A stretch of DNA of 58,340 nucleotides, from positions 1-58,340 of the forward strand of contig NZ_AUEC01000035.1 in NCBI RefSeq assembly GCF_000425785.1. Direction: 5' to 3'. Positions 16,978 to 26,700 of the stretch are shown piece by piece. Made by a program: the position numbers and the translations under genes. Position 1 is the first letter of the stretch; each line of letters opens with the position of its first letter. A model generated the notes under the pieces. The model was given only the letters and a program-made list of their open reading frames with translations, did not search any database and was not told the origin of the DNA. This DNA comes from Pseudomonas taiwanensis DSM 21245 (GTDB taxonomy: Bacteria > Pseudomonadota > Gammaproteobacteria > Pseudomonadales > Pseudomonadaceae).

Positions 16978-17172
16978 TTAGGCGGCTCGCCCCTTATCCA
17001 ATTGCTGTAACCATGCCACCTGGCACTCGACCGCTTCGGCACGGCTGGCGAAGGCAGTGCCCCGGCGTTCGCCGTTGACCAGTACCACCCAGCACACCCG
17101 CCGCCCCTGCGCCTGCAACATTGCAGGTACGCCAGAGCCAATCATCACGGCTACATCGACTCGGCTATTCAT
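16978..17172 (-). CDS. Small hypothetical protein
   Basis: A 64-residue protein (MNSRVDVAVMIGSGVPAML...) with a beta-strand-rich centre (RRVCWVVLVNGERRGTAF) and an amphipathic C-terminal helix. A strong GGAGGG ribosome site favours the second of two adjacent ATG codons (17172 over 17175). No recognised family; the compact strand-turn-strand-helix layout resembles small adaptor or DUF2188-like proteins, a weak impression. Confidence 0.5.
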   Translation of the reverse strand: MNSRVDVAVMIGSGVPAMLQAQGRRVCWVVLVNGERRGTAFASRAEAVECQVAWLQQLDKGRAA

Positions 17173-17305
17173 CATTCCCTCCGGAATTTAATTAGCAACC
17201 TAACGATGAGCCCATGATACGCCTGCCAAGGTGCCGGAAAAAGCGCGCTTCAGCACAGCTGTATTGCGCCGATGGCAACAAATCTTTCGCAAACGACAGT
17301 CACGC

Positions 17306-17334
17306 AAAAAGCCCCAGGGATCGCTCCGTGGGGC
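17306..17334 (-). terminator. Terminator of the dksA-like gene
   Basis: On the minus strand GCCCCA (17329-17334) pairs with TGGGGC (17311-17316), with partial pairing extending the stem, followed by TTTTT (17306-17310). It lies 20 bp beyond the stop. Confidence 0.85.
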
Positions 17335-17352
17335 TTGGTCAGACGCGTCGAC

Positions 17353-17757
17353 TCAGATCTGGCGCTGGTGACGGTCGAGCTGCTCGTGACGCTCTTGAGC
17401 TTCGATGCAGTATTTGGTGGTCGGACTGATCAGCAGGCGCTGCAAGCCGATAGGCTCACCGCTGTCGTCGCACCAGCCGAAGCTTTCGTCAGCGATACGG
17501 CCCAGGGCCATTTCCAGCTGCGGCAGCAGGCGCTGGTCACGCTCGATGGCATTGACCAGCCAGTGGCGCTCTTCTTCGACCGAGGCCACATCGGCTGGAT
17601 CCGAAGGGGTATCCAGGCTTTCGATGGTGGCGCGGCTCAGCTCGATGCGTTCATGGGTTTCGACTTTCATCGCCTGCAGCAAGGCAGTGAAGAATGCCAG
17701 CTGTTCAGCGTTCATGTAGTCATCGGCCGACATGGCCAGCAACTGTTCCTTGGTCAT
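17353..17757 (-). CDS. DksA/TraR-family protein with a cysteine-poor zinc site (DksA2-like)
   Basis: A 134-residue DksA-family regulator: N-terminal helices, a coiled coil (about 35-85) and a C-terminal zinc-finger region, GWCDDSGEPIG...TKYCIEA. Of the four canonical zinc cysteines only Cys96 and Cys117 remain; the partners are Ser99 and Ala120. Loss of two ligands is the hallmark of zinc-independent DksA2 proteins, known in P. aeruginosa to back up DksA when zinc is scarce. DksA proteins bind RNA polymerase and, with ppGpp, tune rRNA and amino-acid promoters. The ATG at 17757 is chosen with AGAGAAA upstream; a longer frame to 17901 looks non-coding. No Zur box was recognised nearby. Confidence 0.85.
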   Translation of the reverse strand: MTKEQLLAMSADDYMNAEQLAFFTALLQAMKVETHERIELSRATIESLDTPSDPADVASVEEERHWLVNAIERDQRLLPQLEMALGRIADESFGWCDDSGEPIGLQRLLISPTTKYCIEAQERHEQLDRHQRQI

Positions 17758-18008
17758 CGATTTCTCTATGAAAAATGTGCATTGGGCGATTCGGGTGCCG
17801 CCAGCGCCTTGGCGCGGGCAGCGGAATTCTTCAAGCGCCAACCGGCACTCTTTTACAGGGGGCGGCAGTCTAAGGCGCCACGTCGCCCGGAGCAACTGCA
17901 ATCACAAGGGAATTTGACCGAAATGGCCTGGATTCCGCCCATCGGCAGATCCAGGCAGGGCCGACCCACGACCTTTGCTGGTCGTGGGAGGCCAGGGGAA
18001 GAGGCGCG

Positions 18009-18040
18009 AAAACCTGCCGTGGCGCCCAGGCCACGACAGG
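18009..18040 (-). terminator. Terminator of the fad operon
   Basis: An 11-bp stem (18013-18023 with 18030-18040, one G-U pair in RNA) and a 6-nt loop are followed on the minus strand by TTTT (18009-18012), just beyond the enoyl-CoA hydratase stop. A second perfect 9-bp hairpin lies at 17965-17988. Confidence 0.8.
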
Positions 18041-18047
18041 GTTGTAC

Positions 18048-18821
18048 TCAACGGTCCTTGAACTGTGCTTCGCGCTTGCCGATGAAGGCCGCCATGCCTT
18101 CCTTCTGGTCTTCGGTGGCGAACGCAGCGTGGAACACGCGACGTTCGAAGCGAACACCTTCGCTGAGGGTGACTTCGAAGGCCCGGTTGACGCTTTCCTT
18201 GACCATCATGCTCACCGGGATCGATTTGCTGGCGATGGTCGCAGCCACCTTCAGTGCCTCTTCCAGCAGCTCGGCCTGTGGCACCACGCGGGCCACCAAA
18301 CCTGCGCGCTCGGCCTCCTCGGCGCCCATCAGGCGGCCGGTCAAGCACAGCTCCATGGCCTTGGCCTTGCCCACTGCACGGGTCAGACGCTGGGTGCCGC
18401 CCATGCCCGGCAGTACGCCCAGGTTGATTTCCGGTTGACCGAACTTGGCGTTGTCGGCGGCCAGGATGAAGTCGCACATCATCGCCAACTCGCAGCCCCC
18501 GCCCAAGGCAAAGCCAGAAACAGCCGCGATGATCGGCTTGCGTCGATTGGCAATGCGGTCGGCATCGCTGAACAGGTCGTCGACATAGATCTGCGGGTAC
18601 TGAAGCTCGGCCATTTCCTTGATATCAGCGCCGGCGGCGAAGGCCTTGGCGGAGCCGGTCAGGACCACACAGCCAATGTTGGGGTCACGTTCGAGCTGGT
18701 CCAGCGCCTGGTTGATCTCAGCCACGATCTGCGCGTTCAGCGCATTGAGCGCCTGGGGGCGGTTGAGGGTGATCAGGCCGACCTTGCCGTGGATGTCCAA
18801 CAGGATGGTTTCGAATGCCAT
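18048..18821 (-). CDS. fadB1x: Enoyl-CoA hydratase
   Basis: A 257-residue crotonase-family enzyme that adds water to 2-enoyl-CoA in beta-oxidation. Both catalytic glutamates are present: Glu111 ([11 protein letters not shown]) and Glu131 ([19 protein letters not shown]). The oxyanion stretch [11 protein letters not shown] is intact. The ATG at 18821 has AAGGAG upstream. Last gene of the leftward fad operon, 13 bp after the acyl-CoA dehydrogenase and followed by a strong terminator. The symbol follows usage I recall for the equivalent P. putida cluster and is tentative. Confidence 0.93.
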   Translation of the reverse strand: MAFETILLDIHGKVGLITLNRPQALNALNAQIVAEINQALDQLERDPNIGCVVLTGSAKAFAAGADIKEMAELQYPQIYVDDLFSDADRIANRRKPIIAAVSGFALGGGCELAMMCDFILAADNAKFGQPEINLGVLPGMGGTQRLTRAVGKAKAMELCLTGRLMGAEEAERAGLVARVVPQAELLEEALKVAATIASKSIPVSMMVKESVNRAFEVTLSEGVRFERRVFHAAFATEDQKEGMAAFIGKREAQFKDR

Positions 18822-18834
18822 GCAGGATGCTCCT

Positions 18835-19962
18835 TCAAAGATTACGCGCAATGACCATGCGCTGAATGTCGCTGGTGCCCTCGTAGATCTGGCACACCCG
18901 AACGTCGCGGTAGATTCGTTCCAGCGGGAAGTCGCTCAGATAGCCATATCCACCCAGGGTCTGCAAGGCATCCGAGCATACCTTTTCGGCCATTTCCGAG
19001 GCGAAAAGCTTCGCCATCGAGGCTTCCACCAATGCCGGGCGCCCGGCATCACGCAAGGCTGCCGCGTGCAGCACCATCTGCCGGGCGACCGCAATGCGAG
19101 TGGCCATGTCGGCCAGGCGGAAGGCCACTGCCTGGTGCTCGATCAACGGCTTGCCGAAGCTCTGCCGCTCGTTGGCGTAGTCGCGCGCCACTTCGAACGC
19201 AGCCCGCGCCATACCGACCGCTTGGGAGGCAATACCGATGCGGCCACCTTCGAGGTTGGCCAGGGCGATCTTGTAGCCCTGCCCTTCCTCACCGAGACGA
19301 TTGGCGACTGGCACCCGCACGTTGTCGAATACGATCTGGCAGGTGTCGGAGGCATGCTGGCCGAGCTTGTCCTCGACTCGCGCGACCTGGTAGCCAGGTG
19401 AGTCGGTGGGCACGATGAACGCGGTGATGCCACGCTTGCCCGCCTCCGGGTCGGTGACGGCGAACACGATGACCACCCCTGCGTTCTGCCCGGAGGTGAT
19501 GAACTGCTTGCTGCCATTAAGCACATAGTGGTCGCCTTCGAGCCGTGCACGGGTTTTCAGGCTACTGGCATCGGAACCGGCCTGGGGTTCGGTCAGGGCA
19601 AAGGCCCCAATCATCGAACCACTGGCCAGGGGGGCGAGGAATTGCTGCTTCTGGTGCTCGGTGCCGAATTTCAGGATCGGCACGCAACCGACCGAATTGT
19701 GCACACTCATGATGGTCGAGCAGGCACCGTCGCCGGCCGCGATCTCCTCCAAGGCCATGGCATAGGCCACATAGCCGGTGTCACTGCCACCGTACTGTTC
19801 CGGCACCAGCATGCCGAACAGGCCCAGACCGGCCATTTCCGCAATGGCCTCACGTGGATAGCGGTGGGCCTTGTCCCACGCCTCGGCAAACGGTTTCAAC
19901 CGCTCCTGGGCGAAGTCTCGCACTGCGTCGGCGATCTGTTGTTGCTCATCAGTTACCAACAT
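18835..19962 (-). CDS. Short-chain acyl-CoA dehydrogenase
   Basis: A 375-residue FAD enzyme of the acyl-CoA dehydrogenase family that introduces the alpha-beta double bond of an acyl-CoA and passes electrons to ETF. The flavin and substrate signature [13 protein letters not shown] and the C-terminal [20 protein letters not shown] are clear, and the catalytic base is Glu361 in [10 protein letters not shown], the position used by short- and medium-chain enzymes. It lies 8 bp from the thiolase gene and 13 bp from the hydratase gene, clearly one operon. Branched short-chain substrates (isoleucine or related acids) are possible. Confidence 0.93.
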   Translation of the reverse strand: MLVTDEQQQIADAVRDFAQERLKPFAEAWDKAHRYPREAIAEMAGLGLFGMLVPEQYGGSDTGYVAYAMALEEIAAGDGACSTIMSVHNSVGCVPILKFGTEHQKQQFLAPLASGSMIGAFALTEPQAGSDASSLKTRARLEGDHYVLNGSKQFITSGQNAGVVIVFAVTDPEAGKRGITAFIVPTDSPGYQVARVEDKLGQHASDTCQIVFDNVRVPVANRLGEEGQGYKIALANLEGGRIGIASQAVGMARAAFEVARDYANERQSFGKPLIEHQAVAFRLADMATRIAVARQMVLHAAALRDAGRPALVEASMAKLFASEMAEKVCSDALQTLGGYGYLSDFPLERIYRDVRVCQIYEGTSDIQRMVIARNL

Positions 19963-19970
19963 GGCTCACC

Positions 19971-21164
19971 TCAATACAGGCATTCGACGGCCATGGCAGT
20001 GGCTTCACCGCCGCCGATGCAGATCGCTGCCACGCCAAGGCGCAAGTTGTTCTGGCGCAGGGCCGACAGCAGGGTCACCAGGATGCGCGCGCCCGAGGCA
20101 CCGATGGGGTGGCCCAGGGCGCAGGCGCCGCCATGGATGTTGACCTTTTCAGAGGGTAGGTCGAGGTGTTTCATGGCCGCCAGGGTGACCACGGCGAATG
20201 CCTCGTTGATTTCGAACAGGTCGACCTCGGCCAGGTTCCAGCCGGTGCGCTTCATCAATTTGTCGATCGCACCGATCGGTGCGGTTGGGAACAGTGCCGG
20301 CGTATCGGCGAATGCGGAGTGTCCATGGATGACCGCCAGTGGCTTGAGGCCGCGTTTGTCGGCTTCGGAGCGACGCATCAGCACCAGTGCGGCAGCACCG
20401 TCGGAAATCGAACTGGAGTTGGCGGCTGTCACGGTACCGCCTTCGCGGAAGGCCGGCTTGAGCTGCGGGATCTTGTCCAGCTTCGCCTTGGGCGGCTGCT
20501 CGTCATCCTTGACCAGGCGCTTTTCCTTACCCTCGGTGACCTCGACCGGGACAATCTCGGCGGCGAAGCGCCCGTTCCTGATGGCTTCCTGGGCACGGGT
20601 CAACGACGCGATTGCAAAGTTATCCTGCGCTTCGCGGCTGAATCCGTTGGCCTGGGCGCAGTCCTCGGCGAAGGTTCCCATCAGGCGCCCTTTGTCATAC
20701 GCATCCTCCAGGCCATCCATGAACATGTGGTCGATGATCCTGCCGTGGCCCATGCGGTAGCCGCCACGGGCCTTGTCCAGCAAATACGGTGCGTTGGTCA
20801 TGCTCTCCATGCCCCCCGCCACCACCACATCGGCGCTGCCGGCCAGCAGCAGGTCATGGGCCATGATGGCCGCCTGCATGCCCGAGCCACACATCTTGTT
20901 CAGGGTGGTGCACGTGGTGTGCTTGTCGAGCCCGGCGCCCAACGCAGCCTGGCGGGCCGGTGCCTGGCCCTGACCTGCCGGCAGCACACAGCCGAACAGC
21001 ACCTGCTCGACACTGGCGGCATCGACCCCAGCGCGCTCGACGGCGGCGCGGATGGCGGCGCTGCCCAGTTGCGGCGCGGTCAGGCTCTTGAGTTCGCCCT
21101 GCAACCCACCCATGGGCGTGCGCACAGCGCTGACGATGACGATCGGATCGTTGGCAATGGTCAT
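19971..21164 (-). CDS. fadAx: Acetyl-CoA C-acyltransferase (thiolase)
   Basis: A 397-residue degradative thiolase. The acyl-carrying Cys92 (NKMCGSGMQ), His352 (ALGHPIGASGAR) and the general base Cys382 (AICIGGGEA) are all present. It cleaves a 3-oxoacyl-CoA with CoA to give acetyl-CoA and a shortened acyl-CoA. Lies 12 bp after the SDR dehydrogenase gene and 8 bp before the acyl-CoA dehydrogenase in the same operon. A long antisense frame over this gene is a high-GC shadow. Confidence 0.94.
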   Translation of the reverse strand: MTIANDPIVIVSAVRTPMGGLQGELKSLTAPQLGSAAIRAAVERAGVDAASVEQVLFGCVLPAGQGQAPARQAALGAGLDKHTTCTTLNKMCGSGMQAAIMAHDLLLAGSADVVVAGGMESMTNAPYLLDKARGGYRMGHGRIIDHMFMDGLEDAYDKGRLMGTFAEDCAQANGFSREAQDNFAIASLTRAQEAIRNGRFAAEIVPVEVTEGKEKRLVKDDEQPPKAKLDKIPQLKPAFREGGTVTAANSSSISDGAAALVLMRRSEADKRGLKPLAVIHGHSAFADTPALFPTAPIGAIDKLMKRTGWNLAEVDLFEINEAFAVVTLAAMKHLDLPSEKVNIHGGACALGHPIGASGARILVTLLSALRQNNLRLGVAAICIGGGEATAMAVECLY

Positions 21165-21176
21165 GTTCGGTTCTCC

Positions 21177-21944
21177 TTACTTGGCAGCCATGCGCAGCGC
21201 GCCGTCGAGGCGAATCACCTCGCCGTTGAGCATGCTGTTTTCAATGATGTGTCGGGCCAGCGCGGCATATTCCTGCGGCCGTCCCAGGCGCGGCGGGAAC
21301 GGCACGCCAGCGGACAGCGAGTCGCGCACTTCCTGGGTCATGCCGGCCATCATCGGCGTTTCGAAGATACCTGGGGCGATGGTCATCACCCGAATCCCGA
21401 AACGCGCCAGTTCGCGGGCGGCCGGCAAGGTCAGGCTGGCGATGGCGCCCTTGGACGCGGCGTAGGCGGCTTGGCCAATCTGCCCGTCATAGGCGGCGAT
21501 GGAGGCGGTGTTGATGATCACTCCGCGCTCGCCGCCCTCGTCCGGCTGACCTTCGGCCATGGCCGCGGCTGCCAGGCGCAGCAGGTTGAAGCTACCGATC
21601 AGATTGACGTTGATCACCTTGGCGAAGCTGGCCAGGCCGTGCGGCCCCTGCTTGCCCAGCACTTTCTCGGCACCGACGATACCGGCGCAGTTGACCAGCC
21701 CGTGAAGGCTGCCGAAGGCGGCGACCGCCGCCTCCACCGCTGCCTTGGCGGCCTGTTCGTCACTGATATCGGCAACCGCGAAACAGGCATTGTCACCCAG
21801 TTCGCGGGCCTTGGCTTCGACGGCGGCGGCATTGAGGTCGACCAGCATCACCTTGGCGCCAGCTTCGACCAGCATCTGCGCGGTTGCAGCGCCAAGCCCG
21901 GAGGCGCCGCCGCTGACAATGAAGTGCTTATGGCTGATTTGCAT
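21177..21944 (-). CDS. fadB2x: SDR 3-hydroxyacyl-CoA dehydrogenase (HSD10-like)
   Basis: A 255-residue short-chain dehydrogenase. The NAD-binding GGASGLG (12-18), Asp36 for NAD preference, NCAGIVG, and the catalytic Ser148, Tyr161 and Lys165 (YAASK) are present. Sequence character resembles type II 3-hydroxyacyl-CoA / 3-hydroxy-2-methylbutyryl-CoA dehydrogenases, which oxidise 3-hydroxyacyl-CoA including isoleucine intermediates. The ATG at 21944 is chosen; the open frame upstream overlaps fadDx out of register. Position between ligase and thiolase fits beta-oxidation. Confidence 0.92.
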   Translation of the reverse strand: MQISHKHFIVSGGASGLGAATAQMLVEAGAKVMLVDLNAAAVEAKARELGDNACFAVADISDEQAAKAAVEAAVAAFGSLHGLVNCAGIVGAEKVLGKQGPHGLASFAKVINVNLIGSFNLLRLAAAAMAEGQPDEGGERGVIINTASIAAYDGQIGQAAYAASKGAIASLTLPAARELARFGIRVMTIAPGIFETPMMAGMTQEVRDSLSAGVPFPPRLGRPQEYAALARHIIENSMLNGEVIRLDGALRMAAK

Positions 21945-21957
21945 GTTGTCTTTCCTT

Positions 21958-23604
21958 TCAGGCGCTGGCGCGGGTTGCCAGGTGCGCGTGTTGTTTGGCG
22001 ATTTCCTGGTTGCGCAGGATGAAGCGTTGCAGCTTGCCGCTCGGGGTCTTGGGCAGCTCGCTGACGAATTCAATTTCGCGAGGGTAGGCATGGGCGTACA
22101 GACGTTGGCGCACATGCTGGCGCAAGGTTTCCTCCAGCTCCGGGCTGCCGCTGAAGCCCGCGGCCAGCACCACGAAGGCCTTGATCAGCTCGGTACGCTC
22201 GGGGTCCGGCTTACCGACCACGGCCGCTTCGATCACCGCCGGGTGTTCGATCAGCGCGCTCTCGACATCGAACGGGCCGACGCGGTAGCCGGAGGTGGTG
22301 ATCACGTCGTCACTGCGGCCGACGAAACTGATGCTGCCGTCCGCGTTCAACTCGACGGTATCGCCGCTCAGGTAGTACTTGCCGACGAAGGCCTTGGTGG
22401 GCAGGCCGTGATAGCCGCCGAACCAGCACAGCGGCGACTGTTCGCGGTCCACCGCCAGAATGCCCGGTTGACCGGCCGGCAGTTCCAGACCTTGCTCGTC
22501 CACCACGACGATCCGGTGGCCAGGAATGGAGAAACCAGCCGAACCCAAGTGCACCGGGTGCTGCAATCCATGGTGATTGCACAACACCATGCCCAGTTCG
22601 GTCTGGCCGTAGTGATCGTGGATGGTCACGCCCAGCTCATCGGCGAACCAGCGGATCACCTCAGGGTTAAGGGGTTCACCGGCGCTGCTGACCACGCGCA
22701 GCCGGCCTTTGATCGGCGTGGAAAACTCGCTGCCCGCGGCGATCAGCAGACGGTAGGCCGTGGGCGAGCCTGCCAGGTTGGTGATACCTAGCTTGTTAAT
22801 GACCCGCGCGCAGCTTTCGACGCTGAAGGGGCCATCGTAGAACGTCGTGGCGTGGCCCAGCGACAACGGGCCGGTGACGGCGTAGTAAAGACCGTAGGCC
22901 CAGCCTGGGTCGGCCAGGTTCCAGAAGTTGTCGTCCGGCCGCAGGTCGATGGCATCACGCATGTAGCCCTGGAAGGCGACGATCGCGCGCAGCGGTACTT
23001 CAAGAGGCTTGGCCGGACCGGTGGTGCCCGAGGTGAACATCAGCAGGAACGGATCATCGCCGCTGCGCATGACAGGTTCGCAGTGCTGATCGGCAGCAGC
23101 CAGAACCTGATGGAAATCCAGTTCGCCTACCGGCGCTTTCACGGTAATGAGGGTCGGGCAGTCGTTCATCTCATCCAGCTTGCTGCGGTTCAGGCTGTCG
23201 GTGACCACTACACGAGCATGGGACTGCTCCAGGCGATGCTCGATGGCCTTGGGGCCGAAAGCCGTGAACAGCGGCTGGTACACAGCCCCCAATCGCCACG
23301 TGGCGAGAATGGTGATCAGCAGTTCCGGGGTGCGCGGCATCAGACCGGCGACCCGGTCGCCAGCCTGGACACCTTGTGCCTTGAGGACATTGGCAAAGCG
23401 TGCGGCCTGCTGCTGAAGCTGGTCGAAGCTGTAGCGTTCGCTTTGGCCGTCACGGCCTTCCCAGATCAGGGCGAGCCTGCCCCCGCCTGCATGTCGGTCG
23501 CAGCACTCGACACAGGCATTGAGGGCTTTGAGGTTGCCGTGCAGGGCGGTATGAGCAACCTGTTCGTAGTTGAACGAACGGACGGCCTCGGCGTAATCGC
23601 GCAT
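21958..23604 (-). CDS. fadDx: Acyl-CoA synthetase (AMP-forming)
   Basis: A 548-residue ANL-superfamily ligase that activates a carboxylic acid to its CoA thioester with ATP. The phosphate-binding loop [12 protein letters not shown] (near 185), [10 protein letters not shown] (near 335), the hinge [12 protein letters not shown] and the catalytic lysine in [10 protein letters not shown] near the C-terminus are intact. First gene of a five-gene leftward operon that encodes a complete short-chain beta-oxidation spiral; genes are 8-13 bp apart. Upstream is a large perfect hairpin and the giant NEL genes. The substrate acid is unknown; short or branched acids are the likely class. Confidence 0.93.
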   Translation of the reverse strand: MRDYAEAVRSFNYEQVAHTALHGNLKALNACVECCDRHAGGGRLALIWEGRDGQSERYSFDQLQQQAARFANVLKAQGVQAGDRVAGLMPRTPELLITILATWRLGAVYQPLFTAFGPKAIEHRLEQSHARVVVTDSLNRSKLDEMNDCPTLITVKAPVGELDFHQVLAAADQHCEPVMRSGDDPFLLMFTSGTTGPAKPLEVPLRAIVAFQGYMRDAIDLRPDDNFWNLADPGWAYGLYYAVTGPLSLGHATTFYDGPFSVESCARVINKLGITNLAGSPTAYRLLIAAGSEFSTPIKGRLRVVSSAGEPLNPEVIRWFADELGVTIHDHYGQTELGMVLCNHHGLQHPVHLGSAGFSIPGHRIVVVDEQGLELPAGQPGILAVDREQSPLCWFGGYHGLPTKAFVGKYYLSGDTVELNADGSISFVGRSDDVITTSGYRVGPFDVESALIEHPAVIEAAVVGKPDPERTELIKAFVVLAAGFSGSPELEETLRQHVRQRLYAHAYPREIEFVSELPKTPSGKLQRFILRNQEIAKQHAHLATRASA

Positions 23605-23682
23605 CGTCAGACTCCTGGATTCTTATTGTTGGAGCGCACCATGGGTCTAACGATGTTGTCGCTGCCGACGTCACTCGGCAAT

Positions 23683-23717
23683 GGCCAAACCGCTCAATCG
23701 GGATGAGCGGTTTGGCC
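23683..23717 (-). terminator. Perfect 13-bp hairpin between the NEL gene and fadDx
   Basis: GGCCAAACCGCTC (23683-23695) and GAGCGGTTTGGCC (23705-23717) form a perfect stem with a 9-nt loop, 16 bp beyond the NEL stop. It has no U-tract, so it may be a weak terminator or an mRNA 3'-end stabiliser rather than a classical terminator. Confidence 0.6.
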
Positions 23718-23732
23718 GTTTCCAGCAGGATT

Positions 23733-26700
23733 TCAGTTGGCTGGATCCTGCACGCTCAACGCCTCGGCGCTCAAGCGCAGGACCAATCGATGAACGGCGT
23801 CGTCGAACGCTCGCTGGATGTGCGCGACACGCTCGGCGTCCTCGGTGCCCTCCTCCTCCAGTTGCTCCCAGAACGGTTGTTTGACTTGCTGGAACTCGGT
23901 GGCGTATTGACGTTCCAGGTGCGCGATCCAGAAATCCCGCTGGCTAATATCGTTCAACAGCGCATCGGTCGCCGATGCCCAGCGCACTTCGGCTGCGGCA
24001 TTGCTGAGCTGCATCGGGCTGACCCCGGCCAGCTGCTCGAACTGCATGGTTTTCGGTTGTCCTGGAAGATTCAATGTGCGAGCCAGGCCTACGCGATAGG
24101 CTAGACTGATCTCGATCGCGTCCACCTGCGCTAACGCGAACTCCCTGGACTGCTCCTCGGGCCACCCAGAGGTACGCAGCCGGTCTACCTCCAAGGTCAC
24201 CCGCCGTTCCACCTCTTTGCCGGCGATCATCGCAACCCGATCCAGCCTGAACAGTCCACAAGCCAGCTCGAGCAAGGCCTGCTCCTGCCCGCCTGCCGCC
24301 GCAGATTGCATCGCCTCAGCCAGCAATACGCGGACTTCGAGCGTGCTGAAGCACGAGATGACCTGGTCGACGCAAGTTCGCACGGCAGCCAGCTCGAACA
24401 ATTCAGCCCGCAGGGCGGCGTTCTCGCTGGCTGCGGCGATCATCGCCCAAACCCGGCGCGACAGATCCTGCGGTACGTGCTGGAAGTCACTGGTCTGCGT
24501 CAGTTCTGCCAGCACTCGGAAGAACGCATCGCTATCGGGCTCGTCCAACAAATCATCCCATTGCAGGCTTCTTGCGGTTCTCGTCGCAGAGTCCGCGAGC
24601 TGCAGCCAGGCCGAGCGGGCCAAGCCTGGCGCTTCCGTTGGTCCCGGGGGCTCTACCTGCACCGGGTTGGCAGCGTACAAGCGCTCGCGCTCGGCGACTG
24701 GCAGCGCGTTGTTTTCCAACCTGATGGCAAGGCGCACATGCAACGGTGCGAGCAGCAAAGTATCAGGGAGCTGCGCGATCTGGTTGTCACGCAGGTCCGC
24801 CGCCTCAAGGTGCAGGCATTGCTCCAGCGCTGTGGGCACGCTGTGCAGATTGTTCCGGCGCAGGTTCAATTCTCGCAGACGCGTCAACTGCCCCAGGCGC
24901 AAGCTGATCGAGCCTAGTCGGTTGAAGCCCAAATCCAGGGTGTCCAATTGGGTGAGGCCACTTAAAGCCTGGGCGCCCTCTTCGGTCATGCGAATCCGGT
25001 TACGCGCCAAGTGCAGTATGCGCAGCTGGCTCAACCCCCCGATACCCGCGGGCAGGCTGGTCAGGGCGTTGTTGCTTAGGTTCAACCCACGCAATCGGCT
25101 GAAAGACCCCAGGAAACTTGGCGGCACGTGTTCCAGTTGCAAACCGACCAGTACCAGGTCGGTGATGTGCGCAAAGTCGGTGTTGGCTGGCAGCGCGGGC
25201 AGACCTCCGATATCCAGGCCAACCAGGGTCAGGCGACTGGCCGGTGCAGTGGTGCTCGAAACGCTGTTCTGTGGCCCTCCGAGACGCCAGCTGCGGCGCA
25301 GCTCCTCGGAGGCGAAACGACGTGCCCCCCGCTGACGCCCCGCTGGCACCTGCATCACCCATGTCTGCATTGCCCGATCGAGGGCAAGGTACTCCTGGTA
25401 CTGCCTGATCATCACGGCATATGCAGTCTGCGGCGACTCCAGCAGGGTCGCCACATAGTCCTCCAGTGCTTGGGCACTGTGTGTCGGATACAGTGCGCCC
25501 AAGGACTCTAGCAACAAGCGTCGCGAAGGGTGCCGCGCCTCGTCATGCCCGTTGAGCGGATAACCCATACGCCCGTCTGGCAGACGCCGTAGTGAATTCC
25601 TCGTAGGTTTTATCTCCCGTGCGCCCAACAACTCGACAAGCGCCTTGTTGTCGGCCGGCAACCAGGCTCGTAGCGCATTGTTGATCTGTTCGCGGGCTTG
25701 GGAACCATCCCAGCCCAGGCGCGCCAGATCGTCTCGGGAGAGGTACCTGGCCAACACCTCGCCAATCTCGACAGGGTCGACCTGGTCGACACTCAGTTCG
25801 CGTCCTTGCAGGTCGTAGCATTTGAAGCCACCGGCCTGCCTTACCAGAACGGTGGAGATGCACAGTGGATCATTCTGCGGATGAAGCCGCGCCAGCGGGC
25901 GTCCGACATCCGAACCTTCGCGCAGTTCGATGTCCACTGTCGTCGACAGGCGCGCATGCTTGCGCAACAACGCAAAGGCCAGCGCAACCGTGTCCGGATG
26001 ATAGCTGCCCTTGAGGTACAGCCCTTCGCGGGCACGCGTCAGCCGCGCCAGCTGCAAATGCGCTCGGGCCCGCTCGGCAACGGGCAAAGGAATCCGCTGT
26101 TCGCTGCGCATCCAGCGGCGCTGCGTATCGGTTGCCTGCCTGAGTACGTCGAGCGCATAAGCATCGGGCAACCCTTTGAAATCCCTCGAAACCAGGTCCA
26201 GCAGAGGGTCCATGGCAAGGTATTTGCGCGAGAAGTGATCGAACAGCTGTTCGCGTACCGCTGCGCCCTCTTCGATCAATGCCACGCGTTGCTCCTGCGA
26301 TGTCAGCCCCTCGAGCCCGAAGTGCTCGACGCACCACTGGAACAGCTCGGGGTCAGCATTCAGCCCTCGATCCAGTTGCTCGAGGAATCCGTCGACACGG
26401 GCGTCCACGGCAAAGCGTTCCAGGGTGTCTCGCAGTGCAACCGGGAGCGCCCGCCCCTCGACCAACAGGCCGCGCAGGTGGTCTTGGTCGACATCCGCGA
26501 CCTTCAGTATCTGCCCGATACGCTCGGGGTCCAAACGGGTTGCCGGTGGCCACAGGCGCCCCAGCAAGAGGGGCGCTCCCTCCCATTCGAGCGGCCGCTC
26601 GGATGACAGCCGCCAACCGCGCTCTCCATTGAACGCCAGCTCCGGTCCGAAACCCGATTCGCGCCGTGGATGGCGCAACCGCCACGAACTGCGCCCCGGC

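Noticed and set aside
20166..22022. 618-codon open frame on the plus strand across the thiolase and SDR genes
   Set aside because: Antisense shadow: His/Gln/Gly-rich, no domain, and the opposite strand encodes two enzymes with complete catalytic residues.
23683..23717. Hairpin as a phage attachment site or riboswitch
   Set aside because: A simple perfect stem-loop directly after a stop codon is better explained as a transcript end or barrier; no aptamer-like structure surrounds it.
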